A stretch of DNA of 64,000 nt from Cucurbitaria berberidis CBS 394.84 (lineage: Eukaryota > Ascomycota > Dothideomycetes > Pleosporales > Cucurbitariaceae). Position numbers and translations under genes: made by a program. Each line of letters starts with the position of its first letter. Positions within the stretch are counted from its first letter, which is position 1. The stretch spans positions 248,001 to 312,000 of the forward strand of contig NW_024468936.1 of the NCBI RefSeq assembly GCF_010015615.1. Reading direction: 5' to 3'. The notes beneath the pieces are model-generated. The model saw nothing but the letters and a program-made list of their open reading frames with translations, was not told where the DNA came from and ran no database searches. Positions 1 through 11,991 of this stretch are shown one piece after another.

Positions 1-338
1 CTTCCCCATCATCGGCCCTGAAACTTCGATGAGTCATGGTCGATTCGGCATACGGCTCGTGGATATGTTCCACATCCAAGCGGGCCGTTATAGGCCACAC
101 CACTTTCGATGGCTTACCAGTGTGGGCTGTGTACAGCTTGCAATTCACGCTCTACATGGTCGCTTAGCTGTCTGTGACGGTCCAAGCAAAAGGCCCGATC
201 GTTTGCGAATGCTGCGCGATACCCCAGCTTCCCATCACAGTTGCTCTCGCGTTGATCTGTCGTCGCCATGGGATGAGCAGATGGACGCATGCTTCTTGTG
301 CGACAGAAAGTCTAAGATTATAAGTAACGAATAGGTCC

Positions 339-929
339 ATGTACTCTGTAGTTGGTTCAGTCTCACACATTTCGGGCAAATTTTCCATCACTTGTTCCTT
401 CATGGCCTCGAAATCCTCATCTACACCCGAACAGGGGGGGATTGTAATCACAGCATTAGCTGAGCACGTCAGCCATGGTGGCCACTTCCTATCCTGTCTG
501 ACACCTGACTACATGGGGGATAACGCCGAGGGTAGCGACTTGAAAATTGACCTCCAAGACCTCGAGGTCGTTTCGATGGGAGCGTGGATACCAACCGATA
601 CATTTAATGTGGATGAATACGACCTAGAAGGTGACTATCTCCTACGCCTTTTGACCTTGAGTGTAGATTGTTTACTTTTATCGTCCCCAGCTTACCCGTA
701 CGACTACACCGTGCGAGAGCTTAACAATACGCCACCTGCCTCTACCGAAGAAGCGCATAGTTTGGAAAGCACCATAGTTATCAGGTTATCCTTACTCATT
801 CTTTGTATTTGCGAGAACGATGGAGCGCGTGCTCTGTTTGCCACTGAGTACACATGCGAAGCGGTCGTGGAAGCGCAGGAAAACGCGAGCAACGCGACGA
901 CAGAGGGGGCCGCGAACGTCGAAAACTGA
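339..929 (+). CDS. Hypothetical protein, low confidence
   Basis: An uninterrupted ATG-started frame encodes 196 residues. The N-terminal part contains an acidic stretch and a GDYLLRLL segment, followed by a leucine-rich stretch near residues 100-160. I do not recognise a family; a degenerate BTB-like fold crossed my mind but no diagnostic motif supports it. A 95-residue frame lies on the opposite strand (164-451) and overlaps the start. The region around it has no other convincing gene, so this may be a chance frame or the remains of an older gene. Confidence 0.3.
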   Translation: MYSVVGSVSHISGKFSITCSFMASKSSSTPEQGGIVITALAEHVSHGGHFLSCLTPDYMGDNAEGSDLKIDLQDLEVVSMGAWIPTDTFNVDEYDLEGDYLLRLLTLSVDCLLLSSPAYPYDYTVRELNNTPPASTEEAHSLESTIVIRLSLLILCICENDGARALFATEYTCEAVVEAQENASNATTEGAANVEN

Positions 930-3900
930 TTTCGATAATAACCAAGTGTGTTTTTGAGGTATAGGTGTAGGAAAAGGCGTTTATCGCTATCAGTGTGAGG
1001 AATGCAGACGGGGGCTGTATTTCATATGTAGGAACAATTTATTGCTATCAACGTTACATTGGACTTTTTCGCGTGCTGTGCTACAATTTAGCCTTGCATG
1101 ACCCGGAAATTGCTTAATACCGCGTGCTTGGTCCCTCAGTTTGTGCTTGTACGAGGCTGAAAGGCAGGACTGCCCCCTTCACTCGACCGTGCCACATAGT
1201 TCTCGCGCTACCCCCAGGCAACAGCCCCTTAGCCTCCTCACACTGAGAGAATCTGCGCGCTCTTTTCTCTCTGTACTGTCTTAGGACCATTCTCAGCGCA
1301 TGCTGAATTATGTTTGTGCAAATCTGGCACGCGTGTCGCTCCTACATTCCTCGCAAATCGAGTCCTTGGCCCAGGACTCAACTCAGCGAAGCCCTGACAG
1401 GCAAAGCTGTCTTCTCTCTCCCTACAGTCGATGTCATGAGACTTCATCTTTGCTATCCCTCAGACAACAGCTCGTCAAATGTCAGGAGCTGCTACGCACC
1501 CTCCGCTCCTTCGCAGAGCAATAGTTAGAGACTACTGCTCTGCAACACACCCATTCAGTTGCCACAAAAGGCTGACGTAGAACATCTGCTGGATCTCAAC
1601 CATGAACTGCTCCTCGACCCAGAGCATTGCCTCGCCTCATCGCACAAGCGCACGCCGACGTTGAAGACTACACGATCGCTTCGAGCCCTACGACCGAGGC
1701 ATCTTCGTATCGCATCTCGTCAAATAACAAGACACTACGTACATCTTCTAGCCGTGTCTTCGAACACACCAGGGATGTCACCATGCAAATATGCAAGAGG
1801 AGAAGAGGCCAGTGTTTGTAAGGGACCGTGTACACACTGGGCACTTGGTATAACACTCCAGTACCACGGTACTAGCTTCAAGGTGGAATGCTAACCAACG
1901 ATTATAGCCCGACGAGTCGCTCACTGCGCAACAACGCCCTGAGAGTGCGCACCTCGAATGTCGACGAAGAACGGGCTACCTGAGCCCTCTTGACACCTCG
2001 CTCGGTCTCGTCGGCCTCTAAATGGAAAGCGTCGCGTTAACCGTGCCATGGTCGTTCTCTCATGTCTCAGTACGGCACATGAGACATCAACAAGCCAATA
2101 ATCGACCATCGTCCCCATCGAACAGTTGTAGGGCGCGGAGAAAGCGACCAAATCGCGTGGCGAGTTGACGTCGTCGGTGTGTTTAGCACCAGTAACACAG
2201 TACGATGTGCGATCTTGAGTAAGAGAACAATAGACTATTCCCAAGACACCTTTTGCTAATCTTGTGGCTCTTCTAGGCCGGTGAAACGCGTAATAGGCCA
2301 CCGGACACATATTGCGAGTCCTAGATGACGGTGCTGTAATGACCACAGCTCGATGTCGGAGTTGAAAGTCAAGCAATTCTACCTGGTCAACCCAAAGTTG
2401 CTGCTCGGTGGTCATAACTCGTCAATACCAGGAGAATAAAATGGTCACCGACTTCACGAAGCATGTAGCTGACGAGACTACTCCTCTCCTGGCCGTACGT
2501 CGTACAACAACTCCACGTAATCGCTACTCTTAGCTAGGGCCTTGGTCGTATCCTGGGAAAGGGGTACGGAATATCCTTCGTACGAACGTAGTGCCTACGG
2601 CTTCTGAAATCTATCACGTCAAGCTGTAATGCTGTAGCGAAGCTGCTCGAGCGACGTCGTCCCACCACCTTCGAGTACCTCCAGCGTGGAGTGTCCCCTA
2701 GTGACCTCGATATGCATAAAGGATGAGGACAGGGCAGTACTCAGTCGTTTTACCTGAGCTACTCATCGCGAAGGTTTCTTGCGAACAATAGACTTTTAGT
2801 CTAGCATACACCTCACCTTCCGTAGCAGGCCTTTGTATCAACAGATGCGACGTCCTGTTTCTAGAAACCAGTGATATACCCCGGATCTAGTTCGACGACT
2901 TCATGGAGTGAGTTCAGCTCGAGATAGTGTCCACTTATAAGAGGAGAAAGGAGGAATTCCAGTCTCGGGTTAGTCTTCGAAGCCTATTGGAATATTCTCG
3001 CCTCTTATGTGAATGTTGTTAGTATAGGGACACAAATCCTTGGTGGCATTGTTCTTGCCTACTTGCTTGGTGGCGAGGTTTTCTATCTGTCCTTCGGCTG
3101 ATATATGTGCATGAAGTAATGGATGAATTGCGATAGGCATTATGAAACTGCTTGAAGTCGTTGTGAAAGCTGCGTACAAGAGAATAAAAAAAAGGCTCTA
3201 GATAAGGTTGTTGAGACGTCCTGCTTTAGTACTAATATACTTCTTTAACCCTCTTGTTGCGGTGTTACTTTTGATACAATTCAAACTTCTTGGTAGTGGG
3301 GTTGAGTCTAAAAGGCCGAAGAATAAAGCATAGCGCGATTTAGAGAATGTGTTGGATGGTATGGGCTATCATAATGAGGAGCAGTGACTTCAAGAAGAGG
3401 CTACTACCTTGACTCCAATCTAGGTTCCAACTCAGATGATCTACCAGAACCCAAACGACTACTTGAATGATGTTAGCATTGAAGTTATATCGACCAACTC
3501 TTGCGGCACGTGTAATTTCAACGCCCTGAAGCTTTCAACTCGTCAGCCCAACACGATTGAGACGTATATCCCGTTTTTATGGCGCCCTCTTGCGATGCTG
3601 TCCGACCTATTGAAGATCATGGTCGCCGTAGCTCGAATATTACACTACTAGTCAATTCAATTCTACGTCTCTGCTGATCTGTCATTCTTGAAGTCACACA
3701 CCCCCATGAACCGCCTCGTTAGTTAATTTTAGTAAAATTTGGATTAAACTTTCTTCTCGCACGCGGATGTACCACAAGCCAAACATGCGGACGCCCATAA
3801 GCTGTACTCGCTCTCGTTGCTGGCCTGGCTTTCGACAGGCGAACGCAAGCTAGTGTCTCAGTCGCGGGAGTGGAAGTTGCTGTAGGTCACATCAGAGTAG

Positions 3901-5408
3901 ATAGGATATAGTTCTTCGATTAGAAGATTTTAACCTGTGAAAGTGTACTTATTGCCACACCATGGAAAAACCGTTGAGTTGGTCATACGAAATTTCAATC
4001 ATCGCCAACCTCCTTTACCCATCATTTCCCTTCCTCGCTTCATACGCTGCCACTATTCATTCTCTCCGTCCTGGCCCATACCCTTCATCACCGTGTCCGC
4101 CTGCTTCCCTACAAGTACCGCATATATCAGGGTGTCTCACATGGCGCTTTTGTTCGGCGCGAAATGGACATTGTGACACGGGAACATCGGCGTCGATACG
4201 GCGGCAGCGACGCTCTTGCCTCGTCCTTGGAACCTCGCAGTTGCAATCACGGTATTGCATCCATACGACTAGGCACATTGTAGGAATCGCCGTTATCGGG
4301 AGATTGTGGTTTTTTGTCGGTGGTACGAGGTTGCTTGGTGTGGAAGAGGAAATGTTTTATGCTTTGTATGAGGCTTTGCTGGTATGGAGCTTGTATATGT
4401 GTTTAAGAGGAGGAAGAGAGGAAGGATGTGGGACATTCTAAACGTGAAAGACATGGAGAGTTGGTTTATATTCACTTTTTGCCAACAGTCATCGTGACAT
4501 GGGGAGCTGGAGTATATTCACCCTTTGCCAACAGTCATCGTGACATGGAAGCGGTTGACCACCACTAGTCATAGCGGGGAGTACACCTCGTACGTAGCAT
4601 CAAGATCTTTTCTCTTCAGTATTGCCTCAATTCCTCCCTTCACGAAATTAGACTGAAATGGAATCGACTGTTGGCATACACCGACAGCTGTTATGTAGAG
4701 CATAGAGGCTATACAGCGCGTTCAAGTGAATCTCCTCACTTCCTCAGGTAGCGTGGTGATACGAACACAGTCACACATACCACTCACCAACATGACACTT
4801 CAATATTGCCCCACACTGAGTATTCCAGTTCCCACCGCTTTCACCCCATCTCCTCCCCAGATACTAGAGTCAGCGCCCCCATCTTCCAATTCCACTCGAC
4901 AGCGCAGCTTTCAGTGTCCTGACCAGTACCCTTCATCGCGACTCAACCCGCTCAGCCTATGCAGCCCACACATCCCCGGTGCTCTTGTTTCGGCCCTGGT
5001 CCATGTGAAATGCGGGCACATCTGTAAAGGCGTTCCTGTCTGCCAGTGTCTGCAAGGGAAATCTCGCGTACTAGCGACGCAGCTGCATTGCGTGTATATG
5101 CGGATACGGATACGGCACATTTTGGAGGCTTGAAGCTTGACTTGTTGTAGTATAGGGACCTCCTGAGACTTAGTTTTGAAAAGGCAAATAGGTTTTTCTA
5201 GCGTCAAAGTTGGATTTTGCTATCTCCAAAGTATAATGAGTATGCATCCTTCACAGCTGACAGCTAACGCCTACTCACCGTAGCACTGATACAGCGAGTA
5301 GACATCGTCACCTAACCTTGCATGCGGCTATGACATTGCGATGTGTCAGGGGTAGCGTGGGAAAACACGATCCCTATACAACTAAGAGGTGCTATCCAAC
5401 CTCAAGCG
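930..5408. other. Gene-poor region without a supported gene
   Basis: About 4.5 kb without a convincing gene on either strand. Many open frames exist, but none shows a recognisable motif or a consistent exon chain. A 46 bp tandem duplication lies at 4451-4548. A short ATG-started stretch ending TTPLLA and followed by a GTACGT donor lies at 2441-2494, but no continuation was found. A 159-residue frame at 3962-4441 has composition unlike a protein in its middle part. Confidence 0.5.
4451..4548. repeat. 46 bp tandem duplication
   Basis: Two adjacent 46 bp copies start at 4451 and 4497, and the first six bases of a third copy start at 4543. Each copy begins acatgg and ends with the run gccaacagtcatcgtg. 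The copies differ at a handful of positions. The element lies in non-coding DNA upstream of HEM3's 3' side. Confidence 0.85.
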
Positions 5409-6670
5409 CTATGAGGCACTTGCAGCGGCTTGAATCGCTTCCAATTGCTTCTTCGCAGCCCACTGCTTCTCCACGGTGATCTTCTCCAATATTTTGTCCG
5501 CACCTTTCTCGATCAGAATCTTGGCTATTTCTCGGCCCATGGTTTCTGCCTCTTCTGCTGATCGAACCTTGCGTGCAGCCTCGTACTCGACTGATTCTGT
5601 GCCATCAACACTCACAACTAGAGCCCTTAGCACTAGCTCTTGATCGTCGATGTCAGGTTCTGATTCTTCGATGGCGTTGCCATGCTTGTCGTAGTCTCTT
5701 GCTGGCTGTGCGCCGATTGCTAGGCCCTTGCCACCTCGCCACGATGTCTCGACACCGATGGGTACACTGCAGCCACCCTCGAGTGTGCGTAGCAGCGCTC
5801 GCTCGGCTGAGCATGCTCTTGTTGTTCGCTCGCACCGGACCTTTTCAAGAATCTCCTTCATGACTGGGTCATTCTTCCTAATCTCAATTGCAAGGGCGCC
5901 CTGGCCGACTGCGTGCAGCATGCCACCATTTGTGCTGCTCAAATACTGACTGATTCTGCTTTCGAGACCCATCCTCTTCAGACCAGCAGCCGCCAGTATA
6001 ATTGCGGAGTATTGTGAGTCTTCAGCATCGAGCTTTGCTAGCCTTGTGCCAACATTGCCCCTCAGGTCGGCAAATTTCAGGTGGGGGAAAAACTTCCGCA
6101 AGGTAGCGGCGCGACGAACCGACGAGGTACCTATCGTAGCACCTTGCGGTAGTGACGCTAGTGTCGTGTCTTTTGGGAGACGGGGCGAAATAAGCAGGGC
6201 GTCGCGGGGGTCTTCGCGTTCGAGGATGGCGCCGAGTTCGAGATGTTCTGGGAGTTGGGTGGGCATGTCTATACCATTGATTAACCGCTGCTGATGAGGA
6301 TTGCCAAATAATAGGCATATGAGGGACAAGTACCTTTCAGACAGTGTACAATAATGTCCAAGTCTCCGGCCTCGAGCATGCTCTCCAATTCACCCGTCCA
6401 CAAGCTCTTCGCATTCTCGCCCTGGCTCAATTGCTGCAATGGCGTGATCTTGTCCCTATCCCCCTGCACTACGACGGGACATATGTTGTACGTTCGGTCT
6501 GGGTATGCATCCTTCAAAGCTTTCTCGACTGCCCGAGCTTGGATCTGAGCGAGTACCGAGTTGCGAGTGCCGATGTTGACAGGAGGAAATTGCGTGCTCG
6601 TCGAGGTATTTGCGGCTTGAGGCGAAGGACCAGGCGGCGCTTGAAGGTCGGTTGCCGTTGCTGAAGCCAT
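5409..6670 (-). CDS. HEM3: Porphobilinogen deaminase (hydroxymethylbilane synthase)
   Basis: Catalyses condensation of four porphobilinogen units to hydroxymethylbilane in cytosolic heme synthesis. Two exons, 6334-6670 and 5409-6268, are separated by a 65 bp intron; splicing restores the family motif VHCLKDMPTQLP. The protein is 398 residues. Visible motifs are NIGTRNSVLAQIQA near the N-terminus, the IGTSSVRRAA substrate-binding arginines, FADLRGNVGTRL, and LEGGCSVPIGV, whose Cys carries the dipyrromethane cofactor. The start chosen is MASATA at 6670. An upstream in-frame extension to 6811 is probably 5' UTR, because it adds 47 residues not expected of the family. The N-terminal 35 residues are low-complexity and Ser/Thr/Pro rich. 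The nearest gene upstream (7693) is divergent. Confidence 0.97.
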
Positions 6671-7692
6671 GTTATGTATAGTGTACACTAGTTTGGTGCA
6701 AGTTCTGGAGGGCTTTGGTGGGTTGTTCGCGGGGCATGGCGTCACGCCGAGGAACTTCACTAGCGTCAGGTACGAACACGTGCCACCAACTTCATCTCTC
6801 CCGAATGCCATTTTCCACAGTTTCTCTCAATACCTTCGCTCCTTCACCAGCAGATTATAGAACAGCAGGATCCGCTCTAGCGTTGAATCTACTTTCAAAC
6901 AAAGAACCTTGGAAATCCCCGTGTTCTAATCGCAAGGCCCTGTCTCGCTCGCGTTGTTGACATCTTCAACTCGTCAGGGAATCACGTCGGCATGACATCC
7001 TTTTCTAGTCGCTACTCGATACGCCGACAGATCTTGATCCTATATTTTATGTTGCTTGAGCAACTATTATGAGACGGGGAAAGTCATCGTGTGAGCGTTC
7101 CGGTTTGTGACAGACGGTTGATCCTGTACGCATGTTCGATATGCCGTGATTGAAACACTGCTGATAGTCGTACCATCCAAACTGCAGCAAGCTTCTTGGT
7201 GGATGAAGTCCAACTGAGACCAGATGCCAGACTTCAACTCTAATGCAAACGGACATGGCGGACATTCGGTGTCATCGAAGACCGACTCGGATGAACTTTC
7301 CGCCAACGACTACGCAACCAACCCGCATCCCGCTCGTCTGGAGGCCTAACGCCAGGCCAGCTAGTTTCGCCATCCACGCTATGTTTGTGTAAGGTGGCTT
7401 GATGATCGCCGCGGGGATATCGAGTGGTCATGCTTGGCAACGAACGTGACGACACGATAGTAGTCTGACCACTCACAAGACGACGAGTAGAGACAGACCC
7501 CATTTCACGCGCATTACCATACCGCGCAATCCGGAGTACATGCTCTCACAAGGCAGCCGTCAACGACGTGGCAATGACGCGCTCTGATACATGGTAGTAT
7601 CGAAGGCGTCAGCAAACTATCTACGAGTCACAGACGCGTACATAAATTCACCTCTCTCAGCCTACTGACAAAAGTCTATAACTAAACTCAAC
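6671..7692. other. Intergenic spacer between divergent HEM3 and the 7693 gene
   Basis: About 1 kb between two divergent start codons. It must hold both promoters. No gene is supported: frames near 7047-7503 on the minus strand lack an ATG or begin at TTG, and they show no family motif. Confidence 0.5.
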
Positions 7693-8130
7693 ATGCCTGT
7701 TGCTCTCAAACTACGAACCATCACACGCCCCCTCATCCAACAGACGCGAATCTTCCAGTCGACTACTACATCCATCAGAATGGCCTCATCCAACGAGTAC
7801 GGACAGGGCAAGTCCCATGCCACGGGGGAGTCTGCGGTCCCCAACAAGGTCCAGGACGCTGCGCCCAAGGGCCTCGAAGAGGCTCTGCCCGAAGGTGTAA
7901 GTGATGTCTATCTACCCATGTTGTGAGCTATGTGTACGACGAGCCGTGTACTGATAAGCCTGTCTTAGGTCCATCCCACTGGTAGCAACCCCAACAACCA
8001 GTCCACCAACAAGTCTCACGCAAAGGATGGCGGCGACGCATCGATTGTCCCCAAGAAGATCCAGGAGAAGCTGCCCGAGTCGGTCGAAAGGGCTGTACCC
8101 AACGCTATCCACGACACTGGTGACAAATAA
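7693..8130 (+). CDS. Small hydrophilic stress-type protein with internal repeat
   Basis: Two exons, 7693-7896 and 7969-8130, encode 121 residues; the 72 bp intron has a GTAAGT donor. The first 30 residues (MPVALKLRTITRPLIQQTRI...) are basic, hydroxylated and free of acidic residues, like a mitochondrial presequence, with an internal Met at 7783 as an alternative start. The rest is hydrophilic and contains two related segments: KVQDAAPKGLEEALPEGVHPTG and KIQEKLPESVERAVPNAIHDTG. The intron falls within the first segment, just before VHPTG. This composition resembles small fungal LEA-like or stress-induced proteins, which is inference from composition and not a named family hit. Confidence 0.8.
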
Positions 8131-8362
8131 ATTAGTCGTCATAGAAGCATTGTCTGAACACGTGGTTTGGTAGCTTCTATTACTGTGTAATAAATATAAA
8201 TATAGATATTCTCATTTTGCGCCTGTGCGATTTCATACGAGATGTGAAGTTGACGAAGTAACATGAAGTTTAGTAGAATGTGAATATCACTAGGATAGCC
8301 TAGCGATATAGTCTCTTGTCTACATGCGAGATATACGTACACGCTCGACCGCACAACCCTGA

Positions 8363-9589
8363 TCAAAGCTTGGCCCTCACCCATTCATGCACCACCTGCT
8401 GGCTGCCCGTGCCCGAATCACCTTTGTACCCTAAGATTCTCTCCACAATCATCTCTTCGTGACATGCTTTTGGTGTGACTATCGTGTGCACTCTTCCTCC
8501 CTTGCCACCGAAGCCTTTTGTAAACTTGCTGGCGAATGCCTCGATGCCATCTTTTAAGACTTCATTGTCGCCAGCCCATATCAACACCTCTTCGACAACA
8601 TCAGCAACAGGCTCCCACCACTCTGGTGCGGCGAGGATGGGTTCGTTGTAAAAGTCACCGGCGAAAGGAGAGTCGGAGCCGAGGAAGGCAGTAGACCAAC
8701 GGTTCAGCGTTCGTGAATCGAACATGTCGCGCTGGGCATTTGTAACGAATGCGGGTGTGTTTGTGTTGGTCAACGCAGCCCATGGCGAGATGAGCAGAGC
8801 AGCGTGAAGCTTGGAGGGAAGTGAGAGAGGTGGTATATCTGGGTGTGGATGGGCGAGATGCGATAGCAGGCCGAGAATCAGGTTGGCGCCGGCAGAGTCT
8901 CCTCCAAGGATGATGTCTGACGGGCTGCGTCCCTCTGTCTCGACAAGGTAGCGGAGGAGCTCGACCGCCTGCCTAAGTTGGGTGGGATACTTGTGCTCGG
9001 GAGCAAGGTCGTATGCGAGGAGGAGGGCAGACACGTCGGGGCCGAGCGACTTTTGCAGGTCGTCCAGCCAGAGCATATGTCCTGGTCCGCAGGGCATTAC
9101 GTATCCGCCGCCTGTTTACTATAGTCAGCTCCAGCGCTAGCAACATGACAGTCTGACATGACAGTTTGACATACCGTGGAGGTAGATCAGCGTCTTCTTA
9201 GCACTCCTGCTGCCAAACAGGTAGGCCTGGGTGCCACTTGGCAAGGTGATGCTCTCTGGCGCGAACTGGTTGTCTTGGGCATACTTGAGGTAGATTGGCG
9301 TCGTGGTGCCGTTCATGTAGCGGTCGGCTGCGAGGTCGAGGTTGCCCAGCTGGGTGCGGAGCATGGCAAACATGACATCCTTGAAGTAGGTGTTGGAGCC
9401 ATTGGCGCCCTTGAACGGAGAAGAGAGTGAGCGCTGCAACGCGGAAAAGACTACAACATGTCAGCATGCCCCGATGATGCGCCTGGGGTAGTGTGGAGAA
9501 GAAGGTGGATGCAGGAACGATGTGGGGTACATACTCGCTTTCAGCGTGGCCGAGGTGATGCGTAGCTTGCTTACATTCTGGTCTGCCAT
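8363..9589 (-). CDS. Alpha/beta hydrolase (HSL-type esterase/lipase, alpha/beta hydrolase-3 fold)
   Basis: Three exons, 9535-9589, 9175-9450 and 8363-9111, with introns of 84 and 63 bp, give 359 residues starting MADQNVSKLR. Splicing of exon 2 to exon 3 creates the HGGGY oxyanion motif typical of the hormone-sensitive-lipase group. The nucleophile elbow is GGDSAGAN, the acid is in WAGDNEVLKDG and the histidine in KACHEEM, so the catalytic triad is intact. APEHKYPTQL between HGGG and the elbow is also typical. No signal peptide is evident. The natural substrate cannot be read from the sequence; short-chain esters are likely from the family. It is divergent from the bZIP gene with 339 bp between start codons, so the two may share a promoter. 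Confidence 0.93.
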
Positions 9590-9928
9590 GGTGTTGGCGG
9601 ACGAGCATGGAGAAGAGGTGGAAGGCTCATTGTGAGCATGATTCTAGTCTAATCAGCCTATCCCATAGCTTGGTAGTGGTGTCGACTCGAGCAAAGCATG
9701 CTCAGCGCGGGCAGCGTTATCCGAGGGGAGCGGTCCGAGGTAGCCCCCGGCGTCCCCCCGCAATCGCCCACTCCACCCACTCCACCCACTCGCCAAGGCG
9801 GCCGCCGTCCTGCAGCGTCGCAGTTCATCTGCAGTGTCCAGCTTCATGACTCGGGCAGTGATTTCTCTCCAGCTGCCCTGAGTCGCAGCAACAACAGCCA
9901 ACCCCACAGCGACAGCCAGCCAGCCAGC
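9590..9928. promoter_or_regulatory. Shared spacer of the divergent hydrolase and bZIP genes
   Basis: The 339 bp between the two start codons must carry promoter or 5' UTR sequence for both genes. It holds a short C-rich direct repeat (units of cactccacc) near 9768-9793. An open frame continues upstream of the bZIP start to an ATG at 9698, so part of this spacer could be coding. Confidence 0.6.
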
Positions 9929-11656
9929 ATGGCGTCCCCGGGCGAGCCAGACACCCCCTCAGAGGCCCCCAGGGACGACGGCCAGTCTGATGGCCATGTC
10001 CCCAAGAGGCGTCGCACCGCTCCCAATTCGCGCGGCGTCGCCAACCTCACCCCCGAGCAGCTGGCCAGGAAGCGCGCAAACGACCGCGAGGCCCAGCGCG
10101 CCATCCGCGAGCGCACCAAGAACCAGATCGACCGCCTCAATGAGCGCATACGCGACCTCGAGAGCCAGCAGCCCTACCATGACCTGCAACTCGTGCTCCG
10201 CGACAAGGACGCCGTCGTGGCCGAGAACGCCGACATCAAAAAGCGGCTGGAGAGCGTCCTGAGCATCATCCAGCCCATCGTCAGGGCCTCGGGCGGCCTC
10301 AATGGTATGTTCTATAGTCATCCAGAGCATGGAACCACACGTCTCACACACGATACAGAACTGGCAGCCGCTGCTGAGCGCTCGCCTCTTCCAGTCTCCT
10401 CACACCATCTCCATCTCCAACACCGCGACGCGCCTGTGCAACCGTCCGACCCACGACAGTTCCGTACCACCACCCTCCACGACCTCGCAGCAGCATCGCC
10501 CTCCAACGGCATACAATCACCAAGCGGCACAGAAGGCGGCCGACAATGGCTGTATCCCGACAATGCCCCAACGAGCCACCTGCGTCGCTATTCCAACGAC
10601 AGCCCCCAGTTCGAGAATGCAAGAACCCCGCATATCCAGACGGAAATGCCCTTCGATGAGCGCCTAGGCGTCGACTTCCTTCTCGACAACAACAACCAGC
10701 GGAGACCCGTCGACCCCAACCTGCCTCCCCCCGTTCAGCCGCCGCCTAGCAACGTCAGTAGCAGCCAGTACGCACAGTATGCCCCAGCCCTCGTCGCCCA
10801 CCTCACCCTCCCACGCAACGTTGCCGCCACCTGCCCACTAGACGTCATCTTGCTGGACTTTCTGCAAGATCGCCAAACACGCGCTGCCGAAGGTGTACCC
10901 CTCAAGACGCTCGTTGGCCCTCTGTACCCCAACTTCACCTCGCTGGCCTACCCGGAACGCAATGTCGAGTCCCACCCGCTCTCAAAGCTCTTCACTGACA
11001 TTCTGCGCACCTTTCCCGACATCTGTGGCATGCCCGAGCAGGTTGCCATCATCTTCATCATGTTCCTGGTCATGCGCTGGCAAATCGAACCTACTCAGGA
11101 GAACTACGAACGAATGCCACACTGGATCACACCACGGCCCGCGCAGCTGTTTTCAGCTCATCCGGCCTGGTGCGATCATGTTCCTTGGTAAATCACGCTA
11201 CCTCTTCCCTCTTGATTCTCCTACTAATCAACTCTTAGGCCATTACTTCGCGACAAGATCGCAGCCAAGCCATTCGTGTCTTTCGAAAATTTCTTCATCC
11301 CATTCACCACAACCATCTCATTAAACTGGCCCTACGAGCCACGCGATTGCCTCCTCCCGGCCTCCAAAATTCGCTCCTCCACCCTATCTTCAACCTCATC
11401 TGTTCACCCTTCGTCACCTTTCTCAACACACGTAAATGCTGGCTCTCCGCATGGACCGCCGACACCCCAGCCAACCGCTAGCACACCTGGTGCAGTCGGA
11501 TCGATTGGCACCCTGCCCAACGAAGATGACCAATGGTTCATTAACCCAGCCTTTGAAAGTCACCTGCGGGATTTGAACAACTGGTCTCTTGGACCGAGCT
11601 TCAGAGGCACATTTCCGGAATTTTCCGACTGCATAAAAATAAAGGGAGTGAGATGA
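9929..11656 (+). CDS. bZIP transcription factor with C-terminal DUF3425 domain
   Basis: Three exons (9929-10304, 10359-11187, 11239-11656; introns 54 and 51 bp) encode 540 residues. The basic region RKRANDREAQRAIRERTKNQ (about residues 46-65) is followed by a leucine-zipper-like coil DRLNERIRDLESQ. The middle is Ser/Pro/Gln rich. The C-terminal half contains CPLDVILLDFLQDRQ, HPLSKLFTDILRTFPDICGMPEQVAI and, only after removal of intron 2, the joint HVPWPLLRDKIAAKP, all typical of the fungal DUF3425 family. The first intron is a multiple of three, so skipping its removal keeps the frame. The start chosen is MASPGE; an in-frame ATG at 9698 would add 77 low-complexity residues. A nuclear regulator is expected; target genes are unknown. 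Confidence 0.92.
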
Positions 11657-11991
11657 CATCTTTGTAGAATGAACCCGGCGATCGGCGCTCGGGTGAAGTG
11701 CGTGGAATGGAGTCTATCTGGTATTGCGAATATATTTCTGTGCTTTCGACGGGCTAATCTGGGGGCTTCATTGGGCTACATGTCTATCTATACAAGAGAG
11801 TATCTGGTATCATTTTTTCTCAGCATCAGGCCTAGGTCGGTTATCACTGCCTGACCGGTTCTTTTGGGACCACACAGGCGCTTAGCATCTATATAGGTCA
11901 CCCTAGAGCATCATCTAACTACAAGGCCATTGTCATTTATTCTTCTTCTTTTCTTCTTGGCTGACTACATTTTCAGTTCGATATAAATTAC
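11657..11991. other. Convergent intergenic spacer
   Basis: 335 bp between two converging stop codons. It presumably holds both 3' UTRs and terminators. A pyrimidine-rich run (ttcttcttcttttcttcttgg) lies near 11940-11960. Nothing else is seen. Confidence 0.5.

Noticed and set aside
1921..2415. A 164-residue minus-strand frame with an ATG.
   Set aside because: No motif, no neighbours or splicing to support it, and composition typical of chance frames in this gene-poor stretch.
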